Shown here piece after piece: positions 15,472 through 24,474 of a DNA stretch of 64,000 nt. Positions within the stretch are counted from its first letter, which is position 1. Each line of letters opens with the position of its first letter. The DNA lies in NCBI RefSeq assembly GCF_016807805.1, contig NZ_CP063362.1, forward strand, positions 5,684,501 to 5,748,500. Direction: 5' to 3'. Position numbers and translations under genes: made by a program. The notes beneath the pieces were generated by a model. It worked only from the letters and a program-made list of their open reading frames with translations, made no database searches and was not told the DNA's origin. Origin of the DNA: Xanthobacter dioxanivorans (lineage in GTDB: Bacteria > Pseudomonadota > Alphaproteobacteria > Rhizobiales > Xanthobacteraceae).

Positions 15472-15945
15472 ATGGCACGCCTCACCCGCAGCCCGGCGAC
15501 GAGCGTGGACGAGATCCGCCACGCCCAGGCCCGCCTCGCCGTGGACACCCCCGGCGAGGGATTCACCGAGATCACCGCCGAGGCCGCCGCGTTCCTCCAG
15601 GAGATCGGCGCGCGCACCGGCGTGCTCACCGTCCTGTGCCGGCACACCTCGGCCTCCCTGACGATCCAGGAGAACGCCGACCCGGACGTGCGCACCGACC
15701 TCCTCACCGCGCTGCGCGGCCTCGCCCCGCGCGATTTTGGCTGGGTGCACGATACCGAGGGGCCGGACGACATGCCGGCGCACGTGCGCACCATGCTCAC
15801 GGACACCAGCCTCTCCATCCCGGTCAGCCAGGGCCGGATGGCGCTGGGCACGTGGCAGGGCCTCTATCTGGTGGAGCATCGGGCAAGGCCCCACCGCCGC
15901 GAGGTTGTGCTGGCTTTCACCGGCGCGACCGGGCATATGACCTGA
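15472..15945 (+). CDS. YjbQ/UPF0047 family protein
   Basis: This 157-residue protein shows the UPF0047 signatures: CRHTSASLTIQENADPDVRTDLL near residue 57, then DFGWVHDTEGPDDMPAHV near 86, and GTWQGLYLVEHRARPHRREV near the end. The conserved histidines form a likely metal site. E. coli YjbQ shows weak thiamine phosphate synthase activity, so it is called secondary thiamine-phosphate synthase, but the physiological role is uncertain. It stands alone, divergent from the esterase. Confidence 0.92.
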   Translation: MARLTRSPATSVDEIRHAQARLAVDTPGEGFTEITAEAAAFLQEIGARTGVLTVLCRHTSASLTIQENADPDVRTDLLTALRGLAPRDFGWVHDTEGPDDMPAHVRTMLTDTSLSIPVSQGRMALGTWQGLYLVEHRARPHRREVVLAFTGATGHMT

Positions 15946-16054
15946 TCTGCTTGTCACGGCTTCGCCATGGAAGGATGATCGGGACGTACGATTCGCCACG
16001 AACCGTTCGCCCACAAGGTCGGATGGAAAGAAGCCGCTCGGGGGAGGAAAAGCA

Positions 16055-16729
16055 TTGGGAGAAGACGCCGGGAGCGCCCTGCACCTCGTCATCGCCGACG
16101 ACCACCCCCTGTTCCGCGGCGCCCTCCGGGAAGCGGTCCTGGGCCGCCACGCGGATGCCGCGATCGAGGAAGTCGGCACCTTCGACGACCTCACCGCGCT
16201 GCTCGAGCGCGATACGGATTTCGACCTGATCCTGCTCGACCTCACCATGCCCGGCGCCCGGGGCTTCTCCGGCCTCATCTATCTGCGCGCGCAATACACC
16301 GCGATCCCGGTGGTGGTGGTCTCGGGCAACGAGGAGCCGGCGGTGATCCGCCGCTGCCTCGACCTCGGCGCCTCCGGCTTCATTCCCAAGACCATGGGCG
16401 TCGGCCACATGCGCGATGCCGTCGCCGGCGTGCTGAAGGGCGACACCTTCGTGCCGCCGGACATCAGCCTCACCACCAAGGCGGACGTGGAGACCGACGC
16501 CATCATCGCCCGCCTCGCCACCCTCACGCCGCAGCAGGTGCGGGTGCTGATGATGCTGTCCGAGGGCCGGCTCAACAAGCAGATCGCCTATGAGCTCAGC
16601 GTGTCCGAGGCGACTGTGAAGGCCCATGTCTCGGCCATCCTGCAGAAGCTCGGGGTGGAGAGCCGCACCCAGGCCGTGATCGCCGTGTCCAAGGTGGAAT
16701 CCGGCCTGTGGAGCCAGCACCAGGCGTGA
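16055..16729 (+). CDS. NarL/LuxR-family response regulator, orphan
   Basis: The 224-residue protein has a receiver domain with acidic pair D15-D16 (IADDHPLF), phosphoacceptor D62 (LLDLTMPG), a conserved K112 (IPKTMG), and a LuxR-type helix-turn-helix at about residues 152-214 (LTPQQVRVLMMLSEGRLNKQIAYEL, VSEATVKAHVSAIL). The start is TTG at 16055, behind a good GGGGGAGGA ribosome binding site. No histidine kinase lies nearby, so the signal and partner are unknown. Because TTG starts are usually weak, expression may be kept low. Confidence 0.9.
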   Translation: MGEDAGSALHLVIADDHPLFRGALREAVLGRHADAAIEEVGTFDDLTALLERDTDFDLILLDLTMPGARGFSGLIYLRAQYTAIPVVVVSGNEEPAVIRRCLDLGASGFIPKTMGVGHMRDAVAGVLKGDTFVPPDISLTTKADVETDAIIARLATLTPQQVRVLMMLSEGRLNKQIAYELSVSEATVKAHVSAILQKLGVESRTQAVIAVSKVESGLWSQHQA

Positions 16730-16842
16730 GCCGCCGCGTCTGGCCGGGGCACGGATCCGCCATGGTAGGGGCCCATTCACCGGTCGCGGCGGATAAGGGC
16801 TGATCCGCCCGGCGCGCCCGGGAGAACGGCAGAAGGACCACC

Positions 16843-18201
16843 ATGACCGACGAAACCCTGCGCCCGTCCGAAGACGCCGCTCCGGCCCGTCGCTCCCTGT
16901 GGGATGCCATCGTCGTCTACACGCGTCCGAGCGTGCTGGTGGTGATCCTGCTCGGCTTCTCGTCGGGCCTGCCCCTCGCGCTCACCGGCACCACCCTTTC
17001 CGTGTGGATGACCGAGGTGGGCGTCAGCCTCGGCAGCATCGGCCTGTTTTCCCTGGTGGGGCTGCCCTACACGCTGAAGTTCCTGTGGGCGCCCCTGGTG
17101 GACGCCCTCGACGTGCCGGTGCTGTCGCGCCTGCTCGGGCGGCGGCGCGGCTGGCTGCTGGCGACGCAGATCGCGCTCATGGCCGCCATCGCCTTCCTCG
17201 GCACCCAGGACCCCTTGGCCGCGCCGGTGATGGTGGTGCTCGGCGCCCTGGCGGTGGCGACCATCTCGGCGACGCAGGACATCGTGGTGGACGCGTTTCG
17301 CGTGGAGCGGCTCGACACCAGCGAGCAGGCCGCCGGCATGGCCGGCTACGTCGCCGCCTATCGCATCGGCATGCTGGTCTCGGGGGCGGGCGTCATCGCC
17401 ATCGTCGCCTATCTCGAGCATCTCGACGTGCCGAAGGCAAGCACCTGGTTCTGGGGCTATCTGTGCGCCGCCGCCTTCGTGGTGGTGGGCATGATCGCGA
17501 CCTTCACGGCGCGCGAGCCGCAGGCGCCCGCACGGGAGGAAGGCGCCGGCGCCTTGGCCCGGGTGGTCTCCACCGCGGTGGGTGCGTTCAGCGAGTTCCT
17601 CTCGCGGGAACAGGCGCTCACCATCCTTTTGTTCGTGCTGCTCTACAAGTTCTGCGACGCCTTCGCCGGCGTCCTGACGGCGCCGTTCGTCATCTCCATC
17701 GGCTTCGACAAGGCCACCTACGCCGCCATCGTGAAGGGCGTCGGCCTGGCCGCCGCCCTTGCGGGCGGGTTCGCCGGCGGGTTCGTCGCCCGCTACTTCC
17801 CGCTGGTGACCTGCCTGTGGATCGGCGGCATCCTGCAGATGCTGTCCAACCTCGCCTTCACCGCGCAGGCGATCATCGGCGTCAACGTGGCGGCGCTCAC
17901 CGCCACCATCGTGGTGGAGAATTTCACCGGCGCCATCGGCACGGTGATTTTCGTGGCCTACCTCTCGGCCCTGTGCGGGGTGCGGGCGCACACCGCCACC
18001 CAATATGCCCTGCTCACCGCGCTGACCGCCGTGGGGCGCACCTTCCTCGCCTCGGGCGGCGGCTTCGTCGCCGAGGCGACGGGCTGGCCGGTGTTCTTCA
18101 TCATCACCGTCCTCACCGGCCTGCCGGGGCTGGTGCTGCTGGCCTGGCTGCAGATGAAGGGCCATTTCCGCACCCTGGCGCGGGAAAACGTCGACGGCTG
18201 A
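16843..18201 (+). CDS. AmpG-like MFS permease (muropeptide transporter family)
   Basis: The 452-residue protein has about twelve to fourteen membrane segments and the AmpG-family features: LGFSSGLPLALTGTTLSVWMTEVGVSLGSIGLFSLVGLPYTLKFLWAPLVD (residues 38-88) and SATQDIVVDAFRVERL near residue 145. AmpG brings anhydro-muropeptides from the periplasm into the cytoplasm for recycling and in some species influences beta-lactamase induction. The family also includes acetyl-CoA transporter-like members, so the substrate is probable and not certain. The gene converges on holA, with a hairpin repeat cluster between them. Confidence 0.88.
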   Translation: MTDETLRPSEDAAPARRSLWDAIVVYTRPSVLVVILLGFSSGLPLALTGTTLSVWMTEVGVSLGSIGLFSLVGLPYTLKFLWAPLVDALDVPVLSRLLGRRRGWLLATQIALMAAIAFLGTQDPLAAPVMVVLGALAVATISATQDIVVDAFRVERLDTSEQAAGMAGYVAAYRIGMLVSGAGVIAIVAYLEHLDVPKASTWFWGYLCAAAFVVVGMIATFTAREPQAPAREEGAGALARVVSTAVGAFSEFLSREQALTILLFVLLYKFCDAFAGVLTAPFVISIGFDKATYAAIVKGVGLAAALAGGFAGGFVARYFPLVTCLWIGGILQMLSNLAFTAQAIIGVNVAALTATIVVENFTGAIGTVIFVAYLSALCGVRAHTATQYALLTALTAVGRTFLASGGGFVAEATGWPVFFIITVLTGLPGLVLLAWLQMKGHFRTLARENVDG

Positions 18202-18250
18202 GCGTCGTCCGCCGGCATCGCCCAAATGGCCGGCCGGGCGGGGGTTTTCT

Positions 18251-18349
18251 TAGCGCCGTCGCCCAGCCTGCTGGGCGAAATTCCCCTAGCCCCGTCGCCC
18301 AGCCTGCTGGGCGAAATTCCGCTAGCGGCGTCGCCCAGCCTGCTGGGCG
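18251..18349. repeat. Three 36-base tandem hairpin repeats overlapping the end of holA
   Basis: Copies begin at 18251, 18287 and 18323. Each contains an 8-bp stem (TCGCCCAG with CTGGGCGA) around a four-base loop and begins with TAG, which on the minus strand is CTA. The third copy encodes the last residues of holA and its stop codon. The array sits between convergent genes and could stop transcription from both sides. Confidence 0.85.
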
Positions 18350-19347
18350 ACCTGGAGCACCGTGCGCTCGCAGATGGAGGCGGCGAGGGCGGCGTTGCGG
18401 CGGGCGGCGAGAACGGCGTCGTCCACCGCGATCAGCGCCCTCAGGCAGCGGTCGGGATCGAGGCCGCGCAAGGCCTTCTCCAGCTTCGGCTTGCGCGAGA
18501 AATGCACCTGCGGCCGGGCGGAATTGACCACCTGCTCGGGGCTCGATCCGCCGGCCACCGCGAGCGTCATCTGGTGCACGGCGGAAAGCGCGCGCAGGAG
18601 CGCGCCGAGCACCGCGTCCGGCCGCGTCGCCGCGCCGAACGCCTTGGCGAGGGCGGCGACCGCCTCCCGCGTTTCCCCGGCCAGGGCCGCATCCACCACG
18701 TCGTCCAAGGCGAGCGCGGAGGCGTCGCCGACGATGAGGCGCACGTCCTCGGCGGTGACCCGCTGCTGCCCCTGGGCATAAAGCGCGAGCTTGGCGATCT
18801 CCCCGCGCGAGGCGAGGCGGTCACCGCCGATGAGGGAGACGAGAAGCTCGCGCGCGTCCCGGTCGATGCCGAGGCCGGCTTCGGCCATCATCGTGTCCAC
18901 GAGGCGCGCGAGGTCGCGCTCGGTATCCGCGTAGCAGGCGATGGCGAGGGCGTTGGGAGCGTTCTCGCACAGGGCGCGCAGCGGGGCGCCCTTCTTCAGG
19001 TCGCCCGCCTCCACCACCACCAGCGCGTCGCAGGGTCCGGCGAGCACCGGCTGGAGGGCGGGGACGATGTTGCGGCTGCCGGCGCGCAGCCACACCACCC
19101 GCTCGCCGCCGAACAGGCCGATGGTGGAGGTCTCGTCGATCAGGCGGCGCGGGTCGGAGGCGACATCCTCGCCCTCGAGGCGCACCAGGGCGAAGGGATC
19201 ATGGGCGTCGGGCACGGCCCGGCGCACCAGCGCCTCGGCGCGCTCGCGCACGAGGCCCGTATCCGGCCCGTAGATGAGGATGACACTCTTGCCGCGATCG
19301 CGCCGGGCGAGCGCCGCCTCGGCGTCGCCGGGCCGCACCGCGACCAT
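18322..19347 (-). CDS. holA: DNA polymerase III subunit delta
   Basis: Delta opens the sliding clamp within the clamp loader. The 341-residue protein has the HolA pattern: ILIYGPDTGLVRERAEALVRRAV near the start, ETSTIGLFGGERVVWLR near residue 72, LLVSLIGGDRLASRGEIAKLALYA near residue 168, and a C-terminal collar region rich in leucine. The stop lies inside the third copy of the tandem repeat described at 18251, so the last six residues (QQAGRRR region) are encoded by repeat DNA. It follows lptE by four bases. Confidence 0.95.
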   Translation of the reverse strand: MVAVRPGDAEAALARRDRGKSVILIYGPDTGLVRERAEALVRRAVPDAHDPFALVRLEGEDVASDPRRLIDETSTIGLFGGERVVWLRAGSRNIVPALQPVLAGPCDALVVVEAGDLKKGAPLRALCENAPNALAIACYADTERDLARLVDTMMAEAGLGIDRDARELLVSLIGGDRLASRGEIAKLALYAQGQQRVTAEDVRLIVGDASALALDDVVDAALAGETREAVAALAKAFGAATRPDAVLGALLRALSAVHQMTLAVAGGSSPEQVVNSARPQVHFSRKPKLEKALRGLDPDRCLRALIAVDDAVLAARRNAALAASICERTVLQVAQQAGRRR

Positions 19348-19351
19348 CGGC

Positions 19352-19933
19352 TCAGCTTCCGGAGCCGGGCGTGTTCGCCGTGCGGATGAAATAGGCGGTG
19401 AGCTGGGCCTTGATCTGGTCCGCCACGCTGCGCGCGGCGCGCTTCTCCGCGTCGATGCCGGCGCTGTAGTTGGCGAAGCGCTGGTCGCTGGTGTCGATGG
19501 TGGCGGTTCCGGAGGCGGACCCCTCGGTAACGGTCTTCTTCTTCTCGTCGCCGGCCTTCACCAAGCGCCAGTTGGCGGTCACCCGGATGATCTGGTTCTC
19601 CGGCAGGCCGGAAGCCGAGTTGAGGAGCGCGGTGGAGGTGGAGGTATCCACCGAGATGATCATCTGCAGCGGGGCGCCCTTGGGATTGCCGTCGCCGCCG
19701 TTGAGCGCATAGATCAGGTCGTTGCGCAGCTCGTTGCCGACCCGGCCCTGGACCTGGATGATCTCCACGTCTCGGTACTTGTCGAGCAAAGCGGGGCCGC
19801 CTACCGTCGAGTTGTCCGCATAGAGCGGCTGGAAGCAGCCGGCGAGCGCGCCGGAAAGCGCGCACACCAGCGCCAGCCGCGCCAGCAGCGGCGCGGGGCG
19901 CGAAACCAGGAACGAGGGATCAGGCAACGACAT
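19352..19933 (-). CDS. lptE: LPS-assembly lipoprotein LptE
   Basis: LptE plugs and helps assemble LptD, the outer-membrane translocon for lipopolysaccharide. The 193-residue protein has a signal peptide with lipobox LAGC (cysteine at residue 33), followed by FQPLYAD, a family hallmark, and a beta-rich body containing [16 protein letters not shown]. It overlaps the end of leuS by 14 bases and precedes holA by 4, the conserved leuS-lptE-holA order. It ends with a short glycine/serine tail. Confidence 0.93.
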   Translation of the reverse strand: MSLPDPSFLVSRPAPLLARLALVCALSGALAGCFQPLYADNSTVGGPALLDKYRDVEIIQVQGRVGNELRNDLIYALNGGDGNPKGAPLQMIISVDTSTSTALLNSASGLPENQIIRVTANWRLVKAGDEKKKTVTEGSASGTATIDTSDQRFANYSAGIDAEKRAARSVADQIKAQLTAYFIRTANTPGSGS

Positions 19934-22592
19934 TCACGATCCTCTGCGGCACCACGATGATACGCTTCGGCGCGCGTCCGTCGAGTGCCCTTTGGACACT
20001 TTCGAGTTTCAGCACCGCCGCTTCCACTTCCGCGGCCGTGGCTTCACGCGGGACGACGATATCGTCGCGCTTCTTGCCATTGATCTGGATCGGAAGTGTG
20101 ACCGTGTCCTGGCGCAGCAGGGCGGCGTCCACCGCCGGCCACGCCGCCTCGGCCACGAGGCTCCCGTGGCCCAGCGCCACCCAGCATTCCTCGGCCAGAT
20201 GCGGCGTCATGGGCGCGATCACGCCCACCACCATTTTCGCCGCCTCGCGCAGGGCGAAGGCCATGTCGTCCGGCACCGCCTGCGCCGCCCGCGCCGCCGC
20301 GACCGCGGTGCCGAAGGCATTGGCGAATTCGTGCACATGGGCGACCGCCACGTTGAAGCGCAGCCGCTCGATATCCTCGGCGACCGTCGCCGCCAGGCCG
20401 TGGGTGGCCCGTCGCAGGCCGAGGGCCGCCTCGGAAAACGCCGCCGGGCGGGGCGCGCCCGGGGCGGCGCCGAGCTCCACCGCCTCGTGCACCAGGCGCC
20501 AGATGCGCTGCACGAAGCGCCAGGCGCCCTCGATGCCGCCCTGCGTCCATTCGCTGTCGCGCTCGGGCGGGGTGTCGGAGAGCATGAACCAGCGGGCGCA
20601 GTCCACGCCGTAGGTATCCGCCACCACCTCGGGGGCGACCACGTTGCGCTTGGACTTGGACATTTTCTCCGGCGGGGAGATGACCACGTCCGAGCCGTCG
20701 GCGATCTTCACCGCCCGTCCGTTGCCGAGGATTTTGACCTCCTCCGGGAACAGCCACTTGCCGTCCTGGTCCTTGTAGGTCTCGTGGACGATCATGCCCT
20801 GGGTGAACAGGCCGGCGAACGGCTCCTCCAGGTCGACGCGCCCGCAGGCCTTCAGCGCCCGGGTGAAGAAGCGCGAATAGAGCAGGTGCAAAATGGCGTG
20901 CTCGATGCCGCCGATATACTGGTCCACCGGCAGCCAGTGGGCCACCGCCGCCTTGTCCAGCGGCTTGTCCACGTTGTCCGAGGCATAGCGCAGGAAGTAC
21001 CAGGACGAATCCACGAAGGTGTCCATGGTGTCCGTCTCGCGCCGCGCGGGCTTGCCGCATTTGGGGCACGGCACGTCGCGCCAGGCCCTGGCCCGGTCCA
21101 GCGGGTTGCCGGGACGGTCGAAGGTCACGTCGTCGGGCAGCTCCACCGGCAGCTGGTCGCGGGGCACGCCCACGGGGCCGCAGCTGTCGCAATGGATCAC
21201 CGGGATGGGGCAGCCCCAGTAGCGCTGGCGCGAGATGCCCCAGTCGCGCAGGCGGAAATTCACCCGCCGCGTGCCCTGCGGCTGGTCGCCGACGCGGAAG
21301 CGCTCCAGCTGGCGGGCCACCGCCTCCTTGGCCTCCGGCACGCTCATGCCATCGAGGAAGCCCGAGTTGAACAGGGTGCCGTCCCCGTCATAAGCCACGT
21401 CGCCGACGCTGAACGCGCCGGGATCGGTCTCCGGCGGCAGCACCACCGGGGTGACCGTGAGGCCGTACTTGCGGGCGAAGTCGAGGTCGCGCTGGTCGTG
21501 GGCCGGGCAGCCGAAGATGGCGCCGGTGCCGTAGTCCATGAGCACGAAGTTGGCCACGTAGACCGGCACGGTGCGCTTGTCGTCCAGCGGATGGACCACC
21601 TCCAGGCCGGTATCCCAGCCCTTCTTCTCCTGGGTCTCGATCTCCTCGGCCGAGGTGCCGCCACGCTTGCACTCGGCGATGAAGTCGGCGACGCGCGGAT
21701 CCGCCTGCCCCAGGTGCTGCGCCAGCGGATGGTCCGGCGAGAGCGCGAGGAAGGACGCGCCGAACAGGGTGTCCGGCCGCGTGGTGTAGACCTTCAGCGC
21801 CTTGGCGCCGGCCGGCAGCCTGCCGCCGGCGTGGGAAGCCTTCGAGAACTCGAACAGCACCTCCATGCCTTCCGAGCGGCCGATCCAGTTGCGCTGCATC
21901 AGGCGCACCTTGTCCGGCCAGCGGTCGAGCGTGTCGAGGGCGTCGAGCAGGTCCTGGGCGAAGTGGGTGATGCGCAGGAACCACTGGCTGAGCTTGCGCC
22001 GCTCCACGATGGCGCCCGAGCGCCAGCCGCGCCCGTCGATCACCTGCTCGTTGGCGAGCACGGTGTTGTCCACCGGGTCCCAGTTGACCTCGCTCTCCTT
22101 GCGATAGGCGAGGCCCGCCTCCAGGAAGTCGAGGAAGATGCGCTGCTGCTCCACGTAATAGGACGGGTCGCAGGTGGCGATCTCGCGATTCCAGTCGAGG
22201 GACAGGCCGAGCAGCTGGAGCTGCTCGCGCATGGAGGCGATGTTCTCGTAGGTCCAGCTCTTGGGATGGATGCCGCGCTCGATGGCGGCGTTCTCCGCCG
22301 GCAGGCCGAAGGCGTCCCAGCCCATGGGATGGAGCACGTTGAAGCCCTGCATGCGCTTGTAGCGCGCGAGCACGTCGCCCATCACATAGTTGCGGCCATG
22401 GCCGATATGGATGCGCCCCGAGGGATAGGGGAACATCTCCATGACGAAGAATTTCGGGCGCGGATCGTCGTTGCGCGTGCGGAAGATGCCGCGCTCGGCC
22501 CAGGTCTTCTGCCACCTGGGTTCGGCTTCACGGGCATTATAGCGGTCTTGCGCACGCTCAGGGGCGCGCTCCGGCGTGCGATCTTGGGTCAT
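19920..22592 (-). CDS. leuS: Leucyl-tRNA synthetase
   Basis: The 890-residue class I synthetase has the HIGH signature ([12 protein letters not shown] near residue 57) and the KMSKS loop ([11 protein letters not shown] near residue 641), with the large CP1 editing domain between them, including TTRPDTLFG, and a C-terminal anticodon-binding region. It charges tRNA-Leu and edits non-cognate amino acids. The start at 22592 is chosen because it gives a normal-length N-terminus; a longer open frame extends upstream into low-complexity DNA and is not used. It heads the leuS-lptE-holA operon. Confidence 0.97.
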   Translation of the reverse strand: MTQDRTPERAPERAQDRYNAREAEPRWQKTWAERGIFRTRNDDPRPKFFVMEMFPYPSGRIHIGHGRNYVMGDVLARYKRMQGFNVLHPMGWDAFGLPAENAAIERGIHPKSWTYENIASMREQLQLLGLSLDWNREIATCDPSYYVEQQRIFLDFLEAGLAYRKESEVNWDPVDNTVLANEQVIDGRGWRSGAIVERRKLSQWFLRITHFAQDLLDALDTLDRWPDKVRLMQRNWIGRSEGMEVLFEFSKASHAGGRLPAGAKALKVYTTRPDTLFGASFLALSPDHPLAQHLGQADPRVADFIAECKRGGTSAEEIETQEKKGWDTGLEVVHPLDDKRTVPVYVANFVLMDYGTGAIFGCPAHDQRDLDFARKYGLTVTPVVLPPETDPGAFSVGDVAYDGDGTLFNSGFLDGMSVPEAKEAVARQLERFRVGDQPQGTRRVNFRLRDWGISRQRYWGCPIPVIHCDSCGPVGVPRDQLPVELPDDVTFDRPGNPLDRARAWRDVPCPKCGKPARRETDTMDTFVDSSWYFLRYASDNVDKPLDKAAVAHWLPVDQYIGGIEHAILHLLYSRFFTRALKACGRVDLEEPFAGLFTQGMIVHETYKDQDGKWLFPEEVKILGNGRAVKIADGSDVVISPPEKMSKSKRNVVAPEVVADTYGVDCARWFMLSDTPPERDSEWTQGGIEGAWRFVQRIWRLVHEAVELGAAPGAPRPAAFSEAALGLRRATHGLAATVAEDIERLRFNVAVAHVHEFANAFGTAVAAARAAQAVPDDMAFALREAAKMVVGVIAPMTPHLAEECWVALGHGSLVAEAAWPAVDAALLRQDTVTLPIQINGKKRDDIVVPREATAAEVEAAVLKLESVQRALDGRAPKRIIVVPQRIVNVVA

Positions 22593-22961
22593 GGATCCGT
22601 CAGGGGTCAAAACGCGCCGGACTAGGACAGAAACGCGCCCTCGGGTCAACCTTCGGCTCGCCGGGAGAGTGCCTCCGATGGAAGAGGGGCCCGGCCGCGG
22701 CGCCCTCCCCGCCCCATGACCGCGACGGCCGGACCGGCTCCGGACGGCGAAAGCCGTCGCCCCGGGCGCCCCGCCGCCACGGGTTTCGCGTGCCGCGCGG
22801 TCCAAGGGACGGAGGTGGGGACGGACGTGGGGACGGACGTGAGGGCGAATTTGGTGGCGGGAAAACCCCACGCCGGCCGCGGTCGTCGCTTGAGCGGCGC
22901 CGGGTCTTGCCATGGGCAGCCCCATCGTCCATCAAACCCGAGTGGCAAATGGGAGTGGGCA
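22593..22961. other. Divergent intergenic region between leuS and the antiporter
   Basis: No gene is supported in 369 bases. A 12-base unit (ACGGACGTGGGG) repeats three times at 22809-22844. Promoters for both leuS and the antiporter gene must lie here, but I cannot single out -35 and -10 elements, apart from general sequence complexity. Confidence 0.4.
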
Positions 22962-24413
22962 ATGGCAGCGCTGCGTCGCGGAATGGTCTTGGTTCTCGGT
23001 TCCGCAGCCACACTTGCCCTTCCCCTTCTTGCCGCCGTCCCCGCCTTCGCGGCGGAGGGCCTGCCGGTGCTCGACGGGGCGAGGCTCTCGCCGCTCTGGG
23101 CCATCCCCTTCGTGGGCATGCTGCTGTCCATCGCGCTCTTCCCGCTGCTCGCCAGTCATTTCTGGCACCACCATTACGGCAAGGTGGCGCTGTTCTGGGG
23201 GCTGGCCTTCGTCATCCCCTTCGCCGCGACCTACGGCGCGTCGGCGACGACGCACGAGGTGGTGCACACCGCGCTGCTCGAATACATCCCGTTCATCATC
23301 CTGCTGTTCGCCCTGTTCACGGTGTCCGGCGGCATCCTCATCACCGGCAACCTGAAGGGAACGCCGTCGGTGAACACGGCGCTCCTCGGCATCGGCACGC
23401 TGATCGCGAGCCTCATCGGCACCACCGGCGCCTCCATGGTGCTTATCCGCCCGCTGCTGCGCGCCAATGACGATCGCCACCACAACGTCCACACGGTGGT
23501 GTTCTTCATCTTCCTGGTGTCGAACATCGGCGGCTCGCTGACCCCCCTCGGCGACCCGCCGCTGTTCCTGGGCTTCCTCAAGGGGGTGAACTTCTTCTGG
23601 ACCACCACCCACCTGCTGCACGACACGGCGGTGATCGCGGCCATCCTGCTTGTCGCCTACTACCTGCTGGACCGCTATTTCTACGGCAAGGAGCCGCCGC
23701 GGCTGCAGCCGGACCGGACCCCCGAGACGTCCGAGGGGATCGGCCTGCGCGGCGCCCAGAACGTGCCCCTGCTCGGCGGCATCATCGGCGCCATCCTCCT
23801 CAGCGCCCTGTGGAAGCCCGGCATTTCCTACGACATCTACGGCACCCGCGTGGAGCTGCAGTGGATCATCCGCGACGTGCTGCTCGTGGTCTTCGCCTTC
23901 GTCTCCCTCGTCATCACCCCCAAGCTGGTGCGCGAGCGCAACGGCTTCGACTGGGAGCCGATCCGCGAGGTGGCCAAGCTGTTCGCCGCCATCTTCCTCA
24001 CCATCATACCGGTCATCGCCATCCTGAAGGCCGGCTCGCGCGGCGCCTTCTCGCCGCTGGTGGAGCTGGTCACGGGGCCGGACGGGCAACCGGTGAACGT
24101 CTGGTATTTCTGGCTCACCGGCGCGCTGTCCGCCTTCCTCGACAACGCGCCCACCTATCTCGTCTTCTTCAACCTCGCCGGCGGCAACCCGCACCAGCTC
24201 ATGGGGCCGCTGGCGGTGACGCTGGAAGCGATCTCGGCCGGCGCGGTCTTCATGGGGGCGCTGACCTATATCGGCAACGCGCCGAACTTCATGGTCCTGT
24301 CCATCGCCCGCCACCGCGGCGTGAAGATGCCGAGCTTCTTCGGCTACATGCTGTGGTCGTTCGGCTTCCTCCTGCCGTGCTTCGCGCTGCTGACGGTGCT
24401 CTACTTCATCTGA
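22962..24413 (+). CDS. Sodium:proton antiporter, CitMHS/NhaD-like (ion transporter superfamily)
   Basis: The 483-residue protein has a cleavable-looking N-terminal hydrophobic segment (ends AFAAEG) and about eleven membrane helices. Features include the helix-hairpin motif GTTGASMVLIRPLLRAN near residue 154, SNIGGSLTPLGDPPLFLGFLKG near residue 187, and a second half with FLDNAPTYLVFFNLAGG near residue 390. The repeated SLT-GDPP/DNAPT pattern is typical of IT-superfamily sodium/proton or dicarboxylate carriers. Sodium:proton antiport is the usual annotation. The start at 22962 gives a normal signal-like N-terminus. It converges on cfa, separated by a 42-base palindrome. Confidence 0.87.
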   Translation: MAALRRGMVLVLGSAATLALPLLAAVPAFAAEGLPVLDGARLSPLWAIPFVGMLLSIALFPLLASHFWHHHYGKVALFWGLAFVIPFAATYGASATTHEVVHTALLEYIPFIILLFALFTVSGGILITGNLKGTPSVNTALLGIGTLIASLIGTTGASMVLIRPLLRANDDRHHNVHTVVFFIFLVSNIGGSLTPLGDPPLFLGFLKGVNFFWTTTHLLHDTAVIAAILLVAYYLLDRYFYGKEPPRLQPDRTPETSEGIGLRGAQNVPLLGGIIGAILLSALWKPGISYDIYGTRVELQWIIRDVLLVVFAFVSLVITPKLVRERNGFDWEPIREVAKLFAAIFLTIIPVIAILKAGSRGAFSPLVELVTGPDGQPVNVWYFWLTGALSAFLDNAPTYLVFFNLAGGNPHQLMGPLAVTLEAISAGAVFMGALTYIGNAPNFMVLSIARHRGVKMPSFFGYMLWSFGFLLPCFALLTVLYFI

Positions 24414-24417
24414 CGCG

Positions 24418-24459
24418 GGCGGGACCCGAAGCCGGCCGCGGCCGGCTTCGGGTCCCGCC
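24418..24459. terminator. 42-base perfect palindrome, bidirectional terminator candidate
   Basis: Bases 24418-24438 are exactly complementary to 24439-24459, so a stem of about 20 bp can form with almost no loop. It lies between the convergent antiporter and cfa genes and starts five bases after the antiporter stop. There is no T-run on either side. Confidence 0.75.
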
Positions 24460-24474
24460 GGGGCGACTCCAGGC

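Noticed and set aside
18251..18349. CRISPR array
   Set aside because: Only three copies with no distinct spacers; the units are contiguous and palindromic.
19992..22625. An 877-residue plus-strand frame over leuS
   Set aside because: Shadow of leucyl-tRNA synthetase, whose HIGH and KMSKS motifs are intact on the other strand.
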